Of a DNA stretch of 14,548 nucleotides, positions 1 through 7,624 are shown piece by piece. This DNA is from Filifactor villosus (GTDB lineage: Bacteria; Bacillota; Clostridia; Peptostreptococcales; Filifactoraceae), in contig NZ_JBHSHL010000039.1 in assembly GCF_042652965.1 (NCBI RefSeq), forward strand, positions 1-14,548, given 5' to 3'. The notes beneath the pieces were generated by a model. That model was not told where the DNA came from. It worked only from the letters and a program-made list of their open reading frames with translations, and did not search any database. A program made the translations under genes and the position numbers. Position 1 is the stretch's first letter. Every line of letters starts with the position of its first letter.

Positions 1-2
1 TC

Positions 3-199
3 GAGGAGGCGGAGAACTATCTTGAGAAAGAGCTGATAAAGCTCAATGAGACAACTTCCCGTGTGCAAGATGGAAGGAGGTGTTTAAAGATCCGGTGCTA
101 ACGGGAGCCTTGGTGGACAGACTGGCCTATAAAGCGTATGTTTTGGATATGAGCGGGGAGAGTTATAGGGTTAAAGAAACGAGGGAGTGGCTAAAATAA
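3..199 (+). pseudogene. istB: IS21-family IstB transposition ATPase, frameshifted C-terminal remnant
   Basis: This is the tail of the helper ATPase that works with the IstA transposase of IS21 elements. From base 71 the reading frame gives WKEVFKDPVLTGALVDRL followed by a segment ending in SGESYRVKETREWLK and a TAA at 197-199. That is the usual IstB ending, in which a GESYR-type motif closes the protein. Upstream, the matching frame is closed by a TGA at 47-49, but the frame starting at base 3 is open and reads ...NETTSRVQ before meeting the other frame near 66-73, so a small indel has probably broken the gene. The N-terminal part, with the Walker motifs, is outside the window. The family call is from recognised sequence style; the frameshift is inferred and could be a sequencing error. 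Confidence 0.75.
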
Positions 200-441
200 C
201 GGACCGTTTTTCGATGAGATCCCTGGACCATTTTTCGCTTGACAAATACACCAATAATTGATGCAATGACCATACAGGCAATTAATATTCTTTTTGAACT
301 TACAACTGAACAATCATCTAACGGAATGAATAATAAATTCTTATAATTAAGGAACATAATAAATATCCAATATGAATGCTCAATAATACATCCCAACGGA
401 GATATTGACGATACATCCTTCATTCGCATTTTCTTTTCCAT
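163..441 (-). pseudogene. Small membrane protein truncated by the IS21 insertion
   Basis: A leftward gene starts with ATG at 441 behind a strong site reading AAGGAGGAG (about 447-455, minus sense). The native part covers about 65 residues. It contains one hydrophobic stretch near residues 18-40 (rich in I, F, L, W) and a second near residues 51-66 (ILIACMVIASIIGVFV), so it looks like a membrane protein with at least two helices. At base 244 the frame runs into the terminal repeats of the IS21 remnant, and the last 27 or so codons (down to the stop at 163) are IS-derived. The original C-terminus is therefore lost. It follows a zinc-ribbon gene on the same strand with a gap of about 118 bases and was probably co-transcribed with it. 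I do not recognise the family. Confidence 0.6.
201..244. repeat. IS21-type right terminal end with internal repeats
   Basis: Immediately after the istB stop, GGACCGTTTTTCG (201-213) and GGACCATTTTTCG (225-237) are near-identical direct repeats 24 bases apart, and the segment ends in CTTGACA at 244. IS21 elements carry several short repeats of this kind inside their ends, and read from the outside this end begins TGTCAAGCG, fitting the 5'-TG...CA-3' rule. The boundary at 244 is where the neighbouring membrane-protein frame is interrupted. The other end and the target duplication are outside the window. Confidence 0.65.
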
Positions 442-559
442 AGCTATCTCCTCCTTCGTTTCTCATGTTCTTTCGACTTCCCACGACAGGATTCTTGACT
501 TAATATGCCAAGAACCCCGTTTCGACCAGGTGTCATCTGGTTGCTCATTCAGGTGGGCA

Positions 560-682
560 TTAACTGTTAGGACAATCTGGATTGCTACATACAAGACCGT
601 CATCATTAACAATTGCATCACTGCCACAATCTGGGCAATCAACTTCTGCTCCATCTGGATCACAATAATATACTCTTGCCAT
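560..682 (-). CDS. 40-residue zinc-ribbon protein
   Basis: This short leftward gene starts with ATG at 682, preceded by AAAGGAG at good spacing, and stops with TAA at 560-562. The predicted protein begins MARVYYCDPDGAEVD and contains CPDCG (Cys16, Cys19) and CSNPDC (Cys32, Cys37), a compact four-cysteine zinc ribbon of the rubredoxin/TFIIB-like knuckle kind, plus an extra Cys7. It is acidic, with many Asp residues. An overlapping longer frame on the same strand (463-663) has no ribosome binding site and lacks the cysteine pattern, so I prefer this one. Zinc ribbons of this size usually bind nucleic acid or a protein partner; no specific role can be assigned. The truncated membrane gene downstream is its probable operon partner. 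Confidence 0.65.
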   Translation of the reverse strand: MARVYYCDPDGAEVDCPDCGSDAIVNDDGLVCSNPDCPNS

Positions 683-1068
683 ATCTGTGTTCTCCTTTCA
701 TTTATTTGAGCCGTGTAACATTTGCTCTACCATAAGCCTAAACCCTAAAAAAAAGTAAAGCAATGAACTATGTGTCAAACTCAATTGTGTATTCGACAAT
801 TTCTTTCCTTGCGGTAAAGAATACAAAAATACGTCTTTATTCCAAATGCATTTATTATAGAAGAAACTCATTCAGATTTACTCAATAATGTCAATTTATT
901 GTTCGTTATATAACCTCAAATAATCCTCATTATTTCTCTATGAGAAATAATTCTAGTCAAAATAGCTTCTATGATACTTTCGCACCAATTCTTGACAAAA
1001 TAGTTTCCCATTTTCCGAATAATCAAGCCCATAATTTCCCACAGAGAAATTATTTTCTAATAAACAGA
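683..1068. other. Intergenic region between divergent genes
   Basis: This AT-rich region separates the zinc-ribbon gene from the XRE operon. On the minus strand TTGACA (773-778) is a perfect -35 element, but I see no good -10 at 16-19 bases from it, only a T-run near 748-754, so the zinc-ribbon promoter remains unplaced. The palindromes listed separately lie near the XRE side. I see no RNA gene and no further coding sequence. Confidence 0.4.
929..951. promoter_or_regulatory. Perfect palindrome, candidate operator
   Basis: ATTATTTCTC-TAT-GAGAAATAAT is a perfect 10-bp inverted repeat with a 3-base centre. It lacks a flanking T-run, so it is not a terminator. A related, less symmetrical copy, AGAGAAATTATTTTCT, lies at 1043-1058 just upstream of the XRE promoter. 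Two related dyads upstream of a gene for an HTH regulator are what an autoregulatory operator would look like. That this XRE protein binds here is inference. Confidence 0.4.
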
Positions 1069-1097
1069 TTGTAATATGTCGAATGTGGACTTATAAT
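1069..1097 (+). promoter_or_regulatory. Sigma-A-type promoter of the XRE-HD operon
   Basis: TTGTAA (1069-1074), a 17-base spacer and a perfect TATAAT (1092-1097) lie 31 bases ahead of the ATG at 1129. The ribosome binding site GAGGAGGAA (about 1114-1121) follows. The second dyad at 1043-1058 sits just upstream of the -35 element, where a regulator could affect polymerase. Confidence 0.65.
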
Positions 1098-1128
1098 GTA
1101 GAAAATAACATATGAGGAGGAATGGCTT

Positions 1129-2274
1129 ATGAACAAGAACGCAAAGAACAATTCAACCGTAACCCCTGAAACAAGCAAGGACTTCGAAGCAAAGAGAATC
1201 GAGGACTTAGCACCAACAGTTGCAGCAAATCTCAACAAGTTGCTGGAAACACAGAATATCAGTGCAAAGGAGTTATCTGAAAAGACCATTTACAGTGAAT
1301 CAGCAATTTCCAAGTATCGTACTGGAAAGCAGTTTCCTCCTTTAGACTTCTTCTATCAGTTAAAGACCTTATTCGGCATTTCATTTGATGATTTTCTTTT
1401 CAAGGAAATTAATCGTGGTGATATTCATGCACAGATGCCATTAAGTGCTGTCGAACAGGCCGAGAAAGTATTATATGGAAAGTTCTGTGGAACCTATCTC
1501 GTTTACTACCTTAATACAAGTGATTACAAGGGCAGAGATAAGAACACCCCGGAAGAATCATTACTTTACGGCATTCTTACTATTTCAGAGGATAAAACAA
1601 ACTACGATGAACCTAACTACAGCTGTATCGCTGTTCTTGGTCTCAAGTGTCGTAGTACTGCAACCAATCTTAAGAAGACAATCGATGCAATGGATAGCTA
1701 CTCCGATATTGAGAAATACATCTCTGAAGATGAGGAATTAGTTAAAAAGACCTATTACGGAGACTTTGAACTGTCTGCTGAACACGCATTCTTAACTCTT
1801 GCCCATGACAGAAAGGACAAGGCGCTCATTATTCTTCATCGTGTTAACAGCAACAAGAAAGAGTATATCGGTGGCATGGGAACAATCAATTCTGTTTCAA
1901 AGGGTCGTGAGCCTATGCCTACTGCACAGTATATTGCTCTTTCCAGATATCCTATCAGTCTTTCCGCCGAAGAAATCCATCATCAGCTTCTTCTCAGCCA
2001 CCCTACATACAAGGCTGATGCACAGGCAAAGGAACTCATTTCTTTATTCAAGAAGACTTATATGATGCCCGATCCTGACGGAGAGATGCACACAGAACTT
2101 GAAAAGGAACTTATTATCAAGGTGAATCTTGAACGTTACGTCAAAACAAGCCTTACTAACAATATGTTCCGCTATGCTAAGATTAGCGAACGTGATGACG
2201 GTGCCTGGTATGATCTTCTCAAGGAGGTATCCATCACAGCAGAAAATGTAACAGATAACTCATCAGACAACTAG
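1129..2274 (+). CDS. XRE-family HTH regulator with large C-terminal domain
   Basis: The 381-residue protein begins with ATG at 1129 behind GAGGAGG. After a polar, probably flexible N-terminus of about 28 residues comes an HTH of the Cro/C1 (XRE) class, roughly residues 30-90. It shows the pattern of a helix ending in LNKLLETQNIS, then AKELSEKTIYSESAISKYRTG as the two-helix DNA-reading part, and FGISFDDFLF closing the domain. The remaining 290 or so residues match no family I know. They are soluble, mixed alpha/beta in appearance, with hydrophobic strands such as GTYLVYYLN and CIAVLGLKC, and could bind a ligand. The next gene starts 12 bases after the stop, so the two are one operon. The pairing with a (p)ppGpp-hydrolase-type protein suggests an alarmone or nucleotide-responsive switch, which is inference. 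Confidence 0.75.
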   Translation: MNKNAKNNSTVTPETSKDFEAKRIEDLAPTVAANLNKLLETQNISAKELSEKTIYSESAISKYRTGKQFPPLDFFYQLKTLFGISFDDFLFKEINRGDIHAQMPLSAVEQAEKVLYGKFCGTYLVYYLNTSDYKGRDKNTPEESLLYGILTISEDKTNYDEPNYSCIAVLGLKCRSTATNLKKTIDAMDSYSDIEKYISEDEELVKKTYYGDFELSAEHAFLTLAHDRKDKALIILHRVNSNKKEYIGGMGTINSVSKGREPMPTAQYIALSRYPISLSAEEIHHQLLLSHPTYKADAQAKELISLFKKTYMMPDPDGEMHTELEKELIIKVNLERYVKTSLTNNMFRYAKISERDDGAWYDLLKEVSITAENVTDNSSDN

Positions 2275-2286
2275 GAGGTGATTGTT

Positions 2287-3717
2287 ATGTATACATTGGA
2301 CATTTGCTTTGAAGACATTACTAGAGAGGTCAAGAGAAACCACAAGGTTGCTAACAAAGGCCTTATCAAGAGTGCTTATGATTATGCAACAGAAAAGCAC
2401 AAGAATCAGAAGCCGCGTAAGACAGGCGAACCATATATTATGCATCCTCTTCGTGTAGCATATCTCGTTGCTTCATGGGGATTTGAAGCCGACACTATCT
2501 GCGCTGCTCTCCTTCATGACACATTAGAGGACACAACTGCTACTTACGATGAACTTGTAGAACTGTTCGGAAAAGACATTGCTGATATGGTTGACGCTGT
2601 TACCGCTATCGATAACGAAATCAAGGATAAAACTGGACTTACAAAGGAAGAAATTGACGAGCTTTCAGACAGACGTCTTAAGGAGAAAATGAGTGAAAAA
2701 GCACTCTTCATTAAGGTGGCTGATAGAGTAGATAACTTACGTACAATTCAGCCTTTTAAGGAAGAAAAGAAGATTGCAAAGGCTAAGCATACTCGTGAAA
2801 TCATCATTCCTATGATGATGAAGGAAGGTGCATATCAGCTTATTGATGTTCTCGAAGATCTTTGTTTACAGATTGAACACCCGGAACGTTATGCAGAAAT
2901 CACATCTACATATTCTGCTATCCGTACCAATAATGCTTACACAACATCCAAGACATTGAAGCTGTTCTCCGAGGTGTTCTCACCTAACAATTCGATTGAT
3001 TCCAGCGAGTTCCACACCGTCCTCGGAAGCATAGTTGAGTTTACCCACAACCCTCGTTCTGCTATCAGCGTCTATAGACAGATTAATGCACAGGCAAATA
3101 ATATTGCTAAAGACTTGCCAAAGCTTTTATGCAAAAAAAATATCGCCATGTATGACCTTACATTGGTCATCAGTGACGATTATTGTTCAAAGTCGAACGC
3201 CCCTACAAATGCGTTCTTCAAATTATATTCAAGTTTTCTTGCTGACAAGAATATTACTATTCTTGACTTTGGTCAGACCACATATCATGACTCAAAGTAT
3301 TATATTCTTTCTGACGAAATGGACAACCTTTACCGTCTTTTTGTAAAATCAGAAACCGAATATATGCGTTATAAGTTGGGGCATATTATCGATGCTGAAG
3401 ATGTGACTGATTTCGGAGCTGCGATTGACGGTAAGAAAATCAAGGTTTACAGAAGAGACGAAAGCGCTATGTATATCGAAGCCGGAGCAACCTTCCTTGA
3501 TTTCGCCTTTGCTATCCATTCAGAGATTGGCCTTCACTTCAGTTACGCAACCACTGACGGAAGTAAAACCCAGCGTAAGCCTTACGAAAGAATTGATGAA
3601 GGTGATGTTATTACTGTAGAAACTGACCCAACAGTTGAGCCTAACCTTCACTGGTTCAAATATGTAAAGACAAGTAAGGCAATGGATCATTTAATTAAAT
3701 ATTTGTCTGGAAAATAG
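2287..3717 (+). CDS. RelA/SpoT-like HD hydrolase with degenerate synthetase region and TGS-like tail
   Basis: The ATG at 2287 is chosen because AGGAGG (2273-2278) sits 8 bases ahead; an in-frame GTG at 2278 overlaps the site itself. The protein has 476 residues. Residues 20-200 are a RelA/SpoT HD domain: Arg44, His53, His77-Asp78, Glu81-Asp82 and KVADRVDN (Asp146, Asn150) are all present, nearly in the numbering of the streptococcal Rel enzyme, so (p)ppGpp or similar nucleotide hydrolysis is plausible. Residues of about 260-370 sit where the synthetase domain would be. They keep only a vague outline (YDLTLVISDD, then FFKLYSSFL) and lack the usual charged catalytic motifs. Residues of about 385-455 resemble a TGS domain (IKVYRRDE...GATFLDFAFAIHSEIG). 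It is co-transcribed with the XRE gene and ends at a strong terminator. It could also act on another nucleotide. Confidence 0.75.
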   Translation: MYTLDICFEDITREVKRNHKVANKGLIKSAYDYATEKHKNQKPRKTGEPYIMHPLRVAYLVASWGFEADTICAALLHDTLEDTTATYDELVELFGKDIADMVDAVTAIDNEIKDKTGLTKEEIDELSDRRLKEKMSEKALFIKVADRVDNLRTIQPFKEEKKIAKAKHTREIIIPMMMKEGAYQLIDVLEDLCLQIEHPERYAEITSTYSAIRTNNAYTTSKTLKLFSEVFSPNNSIDSSEFHTVLGSIVEFTHNPRSAISVYRQINAQANNIAKDLPKLLCKKNIAMYDLTLVISDDYCSKSNAPTNAFFKLYSSFLADKNITILDFGQTTYHDSKYYILSDEMDNLYRLFVKSETEYMRYKLGHIIDAEDVTDFGAAIDGKKIKVYRRDESAMYIEAGATFLDFAFAIHSEIGLHFSYATTDGSKTQRKPYERIDEGDVITVETDPTVEPNLHWFKYVKTSKAMDHLIKYLSGK

Positions 3718-3720
3718 AAT

Positions 3721-3753
3721 TGAGGGTAACTATCCGCTAGATAGTTACCCTCA
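3721..3753. terminator. Bidirectional terminator hairpin
   Basis: TGAGGGTAACTATC (3721-3734) and GATAGTTACCCTCA (3740-3753) form a perfect 14-bp stem with loop CGCTA. The plus side is followed by a weak T-rich stretch (AATTTTA). The minus side continues into AATTCTATTTT. It lies between the HD gene stop (3717) and the pheT stop (3778), so it probably serves both convergent operons. Confidence 0.8.
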
Positions 3754-3777
3754 CTGTAATTTTACCCGGTACTTAAA

Positions 3778-6135
3778 TTAGGCTTTAAGCAAAATGCCCT
3801 TATTCTTTAAATAATCAATTATGCCATCGGTAATACTTAAAACTTCTTCTCTTGTGAGTGTTCTCTCATTATTTGAGAATACTATTCTTACAGTAATAGA
3901 TTTCTCTGTAGCAGATTGATACACATCAATTACTTCAACCTTCTTAATCAATTCTGATTTCGCAGCCTTGATTGCCCCATTAATTGGTTCAAATTTATCT
4001 ACCACAAATGATAAATCTATCTCAATGGTTGGGAACTTAGATGGTTCAATATATTGTATGCCCTTATTTACCAATTCTGAAAAAGCCTTGACGTCTAATT
4101 CAGCATAAACGATAGCAGCCCTCTTGTCTATTTTTCCAAGTACTGTAGGATGTGCAACACCCAATTCTCCAATCACTTTATCCTGACAGATTATTTCATT
4201 TAAATTCTTAGGATGCTGATATGAATGAGTAGCTTCTTTAACTTTGAATGATAAAGAATCATGCTTAATAATCCTTGTCATATTCTCAAGCATATCCTTC
4301 AATTTATAATAAAGCTTCTCGTAATCCGTTTCCTTCGAGTATAATGTAATCGCCAAATTTTTACGCTCATCACAAGTGCCATCTTCTCTGCAGCCATTTA
4401 CTACTCTTCCGATTTCAAACATTCCAAACTCAGGTGCAAACTCAAGATTCTTGCTTAACTGACACAACTGGGTAGGAATTATAGAATTACGAATAGTTTC
4501 AATATTGGGATTTGTTGCATTCAAAAGTTTTACATTTTCTTCCGGAACAATCCCTAGTTTCTTGTACTCGTCATAATACATCCAAATATATGAATGTACC
4601 TCATGAAGCCCAAACCTTTTTACCAACATATCCTTAATCTGCTCCTCGTCTATTTTTTCCTCAGCCATTCTGATTGGATATAATGGTGATTCTACAGTAA
4701 ATACATCAAAATTATCATACCCGTATATTCTTGTTATTTCTTCAATGATGTCAGCTTTAATCGTAACATCTTTTGTTGCTCTCCAACTAGGAACCGCAAC
4801 CTTAAAATCGTTATTCTCTCTCTCAACACCAAATCCTAAAGACATAAGGGTATGTTCTATTTCATCACCTGAAATGTCAATACCCGTATACTTATCTACA
4901 TAACTCTTGTCAAACTCCAATTCTACTTTTGGATAATGGAATCTCCATTCATCTGTTAATGATGAAACAACATTAATATCTGAATCGATGTTAGACAAAA
5001 GATGCAAAAATCTTTTAATGGCAATTGGACACAACTCTGGATCTAAACTTTTTTCATATCTAGCAGAAGCATCTGTTCTATGAGCCAATCGAACCGAAGC
5101 CTTTCTAATTGCTGATGCTTCAAATGTTGCGGACTCTAATGTAAGTTCTTTTGTATCATCAAGGATTTCAGAATCAAGACCACCCATAATACCTGCAATT
5201 GCCACAGGTTCGTCACCATTACAAATCATTAAAGTTTGGTTATCAATAGTTCTCTCAACCTTATCTAGGGTTGTAAACTCAAACGAATCCTCGAATCTTT
5301 TAATTCTAATTTTCTCAACCTTTCTTGAGTCAAAAGCATGCATAGGCTGACCAACTTCTAACATTATATAGTTTGTTAAATCAGCCAAAAGGTTTATTGC
5401 TCTCAAGCCACAGTAATGAAGCCTAATTCTCATATTCATAGGACTAACATTTGTATTAATGTTTTCAATCTTAATGCAAGAATATCTTTGGCACATATCG
5501 TCTTCTATCTTCATATCCACAGAAGGCAACTCTGAATACTTAACAACATCATATAAATCAAGTGGCTTTAATGGTCTATCTGCCAATGTTGCAAATTCTC
5601 TTGCAATTCCATAGTGCCCCCATAAGTCTGGTCTATTAGTCAAGGACTTATTATCAACTTCAAAGATAATATCATCTATCTCAAACAATTCTTTTAAATC
5701 TGTTCCTACAGTAGCATCCGATATTTCCATTATTCCAGAATTATCATCACTTAAATCAAGTTCTGCTTCTGAACAGCACATTCCATAGGATAAATATCCC
5801 GCAACCTTTTTAGGCTCTATCGTAATATTTCCTATTCTAGCACCTACCTTCGCATAAGCCGTCTTCATTCCAACTTTAACATTCGGTGCACCACATACAA
5901 CGTCCATTAATTCGTCTGATCCACAATTTACTTTAAGCAAATGTAATTTTTCAGACTCTGGATGCGCATTAACCTCAACTATTTCAGCCACCACAATATC
6001 AGATATATTACTACCCTTATAAAAAATCTCATTTTCAACTTCAGCGGTAGATAATGAGAATTGACTAATTAACTTATTTCTATCTAAACCTCTCAAATCA
6101 ACAAATTCAGATATCCAATTCATAGAAATAAACAT
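3778..6135 (-). CDS. pheT: Phenylalanyl-tRNA synthetase beta subunit
   Basis: The 785-residue beta subunit pairs with PheS as an alpha2-beta2 enzyme that charges tRNA-Phe; the length is close to the usual 790-800. It starts at ATG 6135 with GGAGAAGGG ahead and a 15-base gap after pheS. An in-frame ATG at 6123 is possible but worse placed. The order of domains is as expected: an EMAPII/OB tRNA-binding fold around residues 40-150 (PESEKLHLLKVNCG, VVCGAPNV), the B3/B4 editing region around 200-370, B5 around 400-470, a class II-like core, and the FDX-ACB domain at about 690-785 (PTIEIDLSFVVDK near its start). Residues 164-176 read SLTNRPDLWGHYG, a variant of the more familiar NRPDCLS-type sequence. 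It is transcribed from the T-box leader upstream of pheS. Confidence 0.93.
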   Translation of the reverse strand: MFISMNWISEFVDLRGLDRNKLISQFSLSTAEVENEIFYKGSNISDIVVAEIVEVNAHPESEKLHLLKVNCGSDELMDVVCGAPNVKVGMKTAYAKVGARIGNITIEPKKVAGYLSYGMCCSEAELDLSDDNSGIMEISDATVGTDLKELFEIDDIIFEVDNKSLTNRPDLWGHYGIAREFATLADRPLKPLDLYDVVKYSELPSVDMKIEDDMCQRYSCIKIENINTNVSPMNMRIRLHYCGLRAINLLADLTNYIMLEVGQPMHAFDSRKVEKIRIKRFEDSFEFTTLDKVERTIDNQTLMICNGDEPVAIAGIMGGLDSEILDDTKELTLESATFEASAIRKASVRLAHRTDASARYEKSLDPELCPIAIKRFLHLLSNIDSDINVVSSLTDEWRFHYPKVELEFDKSYVDKYTGIDISGDEIEHTLMSLGFGVERENNDFKVAVPSWRATKDVTIKADIIEEITRIYGYDNFDVFTVESPLYPIRMAEEKIDEEQIKDMLVKRFGLHEVHSYIWMYYDEYKKLGIVPEENVKLLNATNPNIETIRNSIIPTQLCQLSKNLEFAPEFGMFEIGRVVNGCREDGTCDERKNLAITLYSKETDYEKLYYKLKDMLENMTRIIKHDSLSFKVKEATHSYQHPKNLNEIICQDKVIGELGVAHPTVLGKIDKRAAIVYAELDVKAFSELVNKGIQYIEPSKFPTIEIDLSFVVDKFEPINGAIKAAKSELIKKVEVIDVYQSATEKSITVRIVFSNNERTLTREEVLSITDGIIDYLKNKGILLKA

Positions 6136-6150
6136 TATCCCTTCTCCTTT

Positions 6151-7203
6151 CTAGATGTCATCAGTGAACTGACACATGCTCTCTAAATTTCCACTATTCA
6201 AATCTCTGATATCTTTAACACCATACTTCATCATTGCCAGTCTAGTCATTCCTAATCCAAATGCAAATCCTGTGTATTTTTCTGGATCAATACCTCCGGC
6301 CTTGAGTACTTCTGGATGAATCATTCCGCACGGACACAATTCCAACCAACCACTGTGCTTACAAGAAGGACAACCTTCTCCCCCACAAATCAAACAACTA
6401 ATATCCAACTCAAATCCAGGTTCCACAAATGGGAAAAATCCAGGTCTCAATCTAACCTTTATATCCTTTCTAAAGACTTCTGATAGCATTGTCTTCATAA
6501 AGTAAATAAGATTTGCAATCGAAACATTTTCCCCAACCATAATACCTTCCATCTGAAAGAAAGTGTTCTCATGACAAGCATCAGTAGATTCATTTCTAAA
6601 ACATCTTCCAGGGAATATTGCTTTGATAGGAACTCCATCATTAATCAATGCATCTCTATACTTTCTATATATAGCATTCTGTGCAGCCGAAGTCTGGGTT
6701 TTTAATAGCTGACCATTTTCCAAATAATATGTGTCCTGCATATCTCTAGCTGGATGGAACTTTGGAATATTAAGAGACTCAAAGCACTCATAATCGCTAA
6801 CGATCTCACTATAATCCTCAACCACAAATCCCATTGATTTAAATACATTCTCGCACTGTCTTTGAACTAATGTAATTGGATGATATGAGCCTTGCATATC
6901 TTTTGATGGAATTGACAAATCAATTGTTGGAACAGCATTAATCTGTCTTTCCATTTCCATTCGCTGAAGTTCTTCCTTTTTTGCGGCTATTTTTTCGGAA
7001 ATTTCATCTTTTAATTCATTAACCTTTGCTCCAATAGCCTTCTTTTCTTCAACAGATAACGCACCCATTTCTTTCAGAACCGACTTCATTGTTCCGTTTT
7101 TTCCAAAGAGTGAAACTCTCAATTCTTCCAATTCACCCGAATCCTTTGCTTCTAGTAAATGGGTTTCAAACTGCTTTCTAATTTCAGATAACTTACTAAG
7201 CAT
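6151..7203 (-). CDS. pheS: Phenylalanyl-tRNA synthetase alpha subunit, divergent motifs
   Basis: The 350-residue catalytic alpha subunit has a coiled-coil arm (about residues 1-90) and the class II core. FRNES...HENTFFQMEG (202-220) is motif 2, FFPFVEP (256-262) is the Phe pocket, CLICGGEGCPSC (270-281) is a four-cysteine insert of the kind seen in Bacillus PheS, and GFAFGLGMTRL (312-322) is motif 3. Key pocket residues (Gln217, Glu219, Phe-Pro-Phe, the Ala of GFAFG) remain. Departures from the familiar enzymes are TQTS at 169-172 where THTS is expected, FFQ for FHQ, GMTR where GxER is expected, and a changed C-terminus (NLESMCQF). It is probably functional for Phe, but may be a second, specialised copy. 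Expression is controlled by a Phe T-box. The start at 7203 is preceded by AAAGGAGG at good spacing. Confidence 0.93.
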   Translation of the reverse strand: MLSKLSEIRKQFETHLLEAKDSGELEELRVSLFGKNGTMKSVLKEMGALSVEEKKAIGAKVNELKDEISEKIAAKKEELQRMEMERQINAVPTIDLSIPSKDMQGSYHPITLVQRQCENVFKSMGFVVEDYSEIVSDYECFESLNIPKFHPARDMQDTYYLENGQLLKTQTSAAQNAIYRKYRDALINDGVPIKAIFPGRCFRNESTDACHENTFFQMEGIMVGENVSIANLIYFMKTMLSEVFRKDIKVRLRPGFFPFVEPGFELDISCLICGGEGCPSCKHSGWLELCPCGMIHPEVLKAGGIDPEKYTGFAFGLGMTRLAMMKYGVKDIRDLNSGNLESMCQFTDDI

Positions 7204-7223
7204 TTTATCCTCCTTTTCTAAAT

Positions 7224-7258
7224 AAAAAAAATCTCATACTTGAAAAACAAGTATGAGA
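7224..7258 (-). terminator. T-box intrinsic terminator
   Basis: On the transcribed (minus) strand TCTCATACTTG and CAAGTATGAGA form an 11-bp stem with a five-base loop (plus coordinates 7232-7242 and 7248-7258), followed by a run of U (7224-7231). It lies between the T-box sequence and the pheS ribosome binding site, where transcription attenuation is expected. Confidence 0.88.
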
Positions 7259-7466
7259 CGAATTTTACCATCCGCGGTACCACTCATATTGCAAACAATG
7301 TTTGCCACTCAAACGCCTTAATGCAGCGTATACATCCTACTTTTCATAGGCAGCTCCAAAGTCGAATTTCGTAGTACACATTGTCATGATTTTTCACCAA
7401 CCAATCACTCTCTGAATCCAATTATGCACCCTACTTTGCCTTACGGCACTTTATCATAGCCTTTAC
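7224..7466 (-). promoter_or_regulatory. T-box riboswitch leader, phenylalanine specifier
   Basis: This leader of about 240 nt senses uncharged tRNA-Phe and permits pheST transcription when charging is low. Read on the minus strand it contains the AGAGAG/GGTTGGTG/AAAAATCA stem I landmarks, and then ACGAAATTCGACTTTGGAGCTGCC in which TTC (7364-7366) is the Phe specifier codon. It ends with TGGTACCGCGGA (7271-7282), the conserved T-box that pairs with the tRNA acceptor end, and the terminator. A further dyad, GCAAACA/TGTTTGC, lies at about 7291-7305. The cognate tRNA-Phe gene starts less than 100 bases from the leader's own promoter. Confidence 0.92.
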
Positions 7467-7472
7467 CCAAAA

Positions 7473-7501
7473 ATTCTACTACACTTTTTTCTAAAAGTCA
7501 A
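7473..7501 (-). promoter_or_regulatory. pheST promoter
   Basis: On the minus strand TTGACT (7496-7501), a 17-base spacer and TAGAAT (7473-7478) match the sigma-A consensus at 10 of 12 positions. It is placed to start the T-box leader near 7466. It is divergent from the tRNA promoter, with only 9 bases between the two -35 hexamers. Confidence 0.8.
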
Positions 7502-7510
7502 TCATTTTTA

Positions 7511-7539
7511 TTGACAAACCGAAAGATATGTTCTATAAT
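7511..7539 (+). promoter_or_regulatory. tRNA-Phe promoter
   Basis: TTGACA (7511-7516), 17 bases, TATAAT (7534-7539): a perfect consensus promoter, 12 bases before the mature tRNA 5' end. Such strength is typical of stable RNA genes. Confidence 0.88.
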
Positions 7540-7551
7540 CGAAACGCAAAT

Positions 7552-7597
<46 letters not shown>

Positions 7598-7624
<27 letters not shown>

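Noticed and set aside
463..663. A 66-residue leftward open frame
   Set aside because: It overlaps the 40-residue zinc-ribbon gene in another frame, has no ribosome binding site and shows no family features.
1445..2065. Plus-strand open frames inside the XRE gene
   Set aside because: They are alternative frames of a clear coding region, with no ribosome binding sites.
3035..3619. Plus-strand open frames inside the HD gene
   Set aside because: They are alternative-frame shadows of a gene with conserved motifs.
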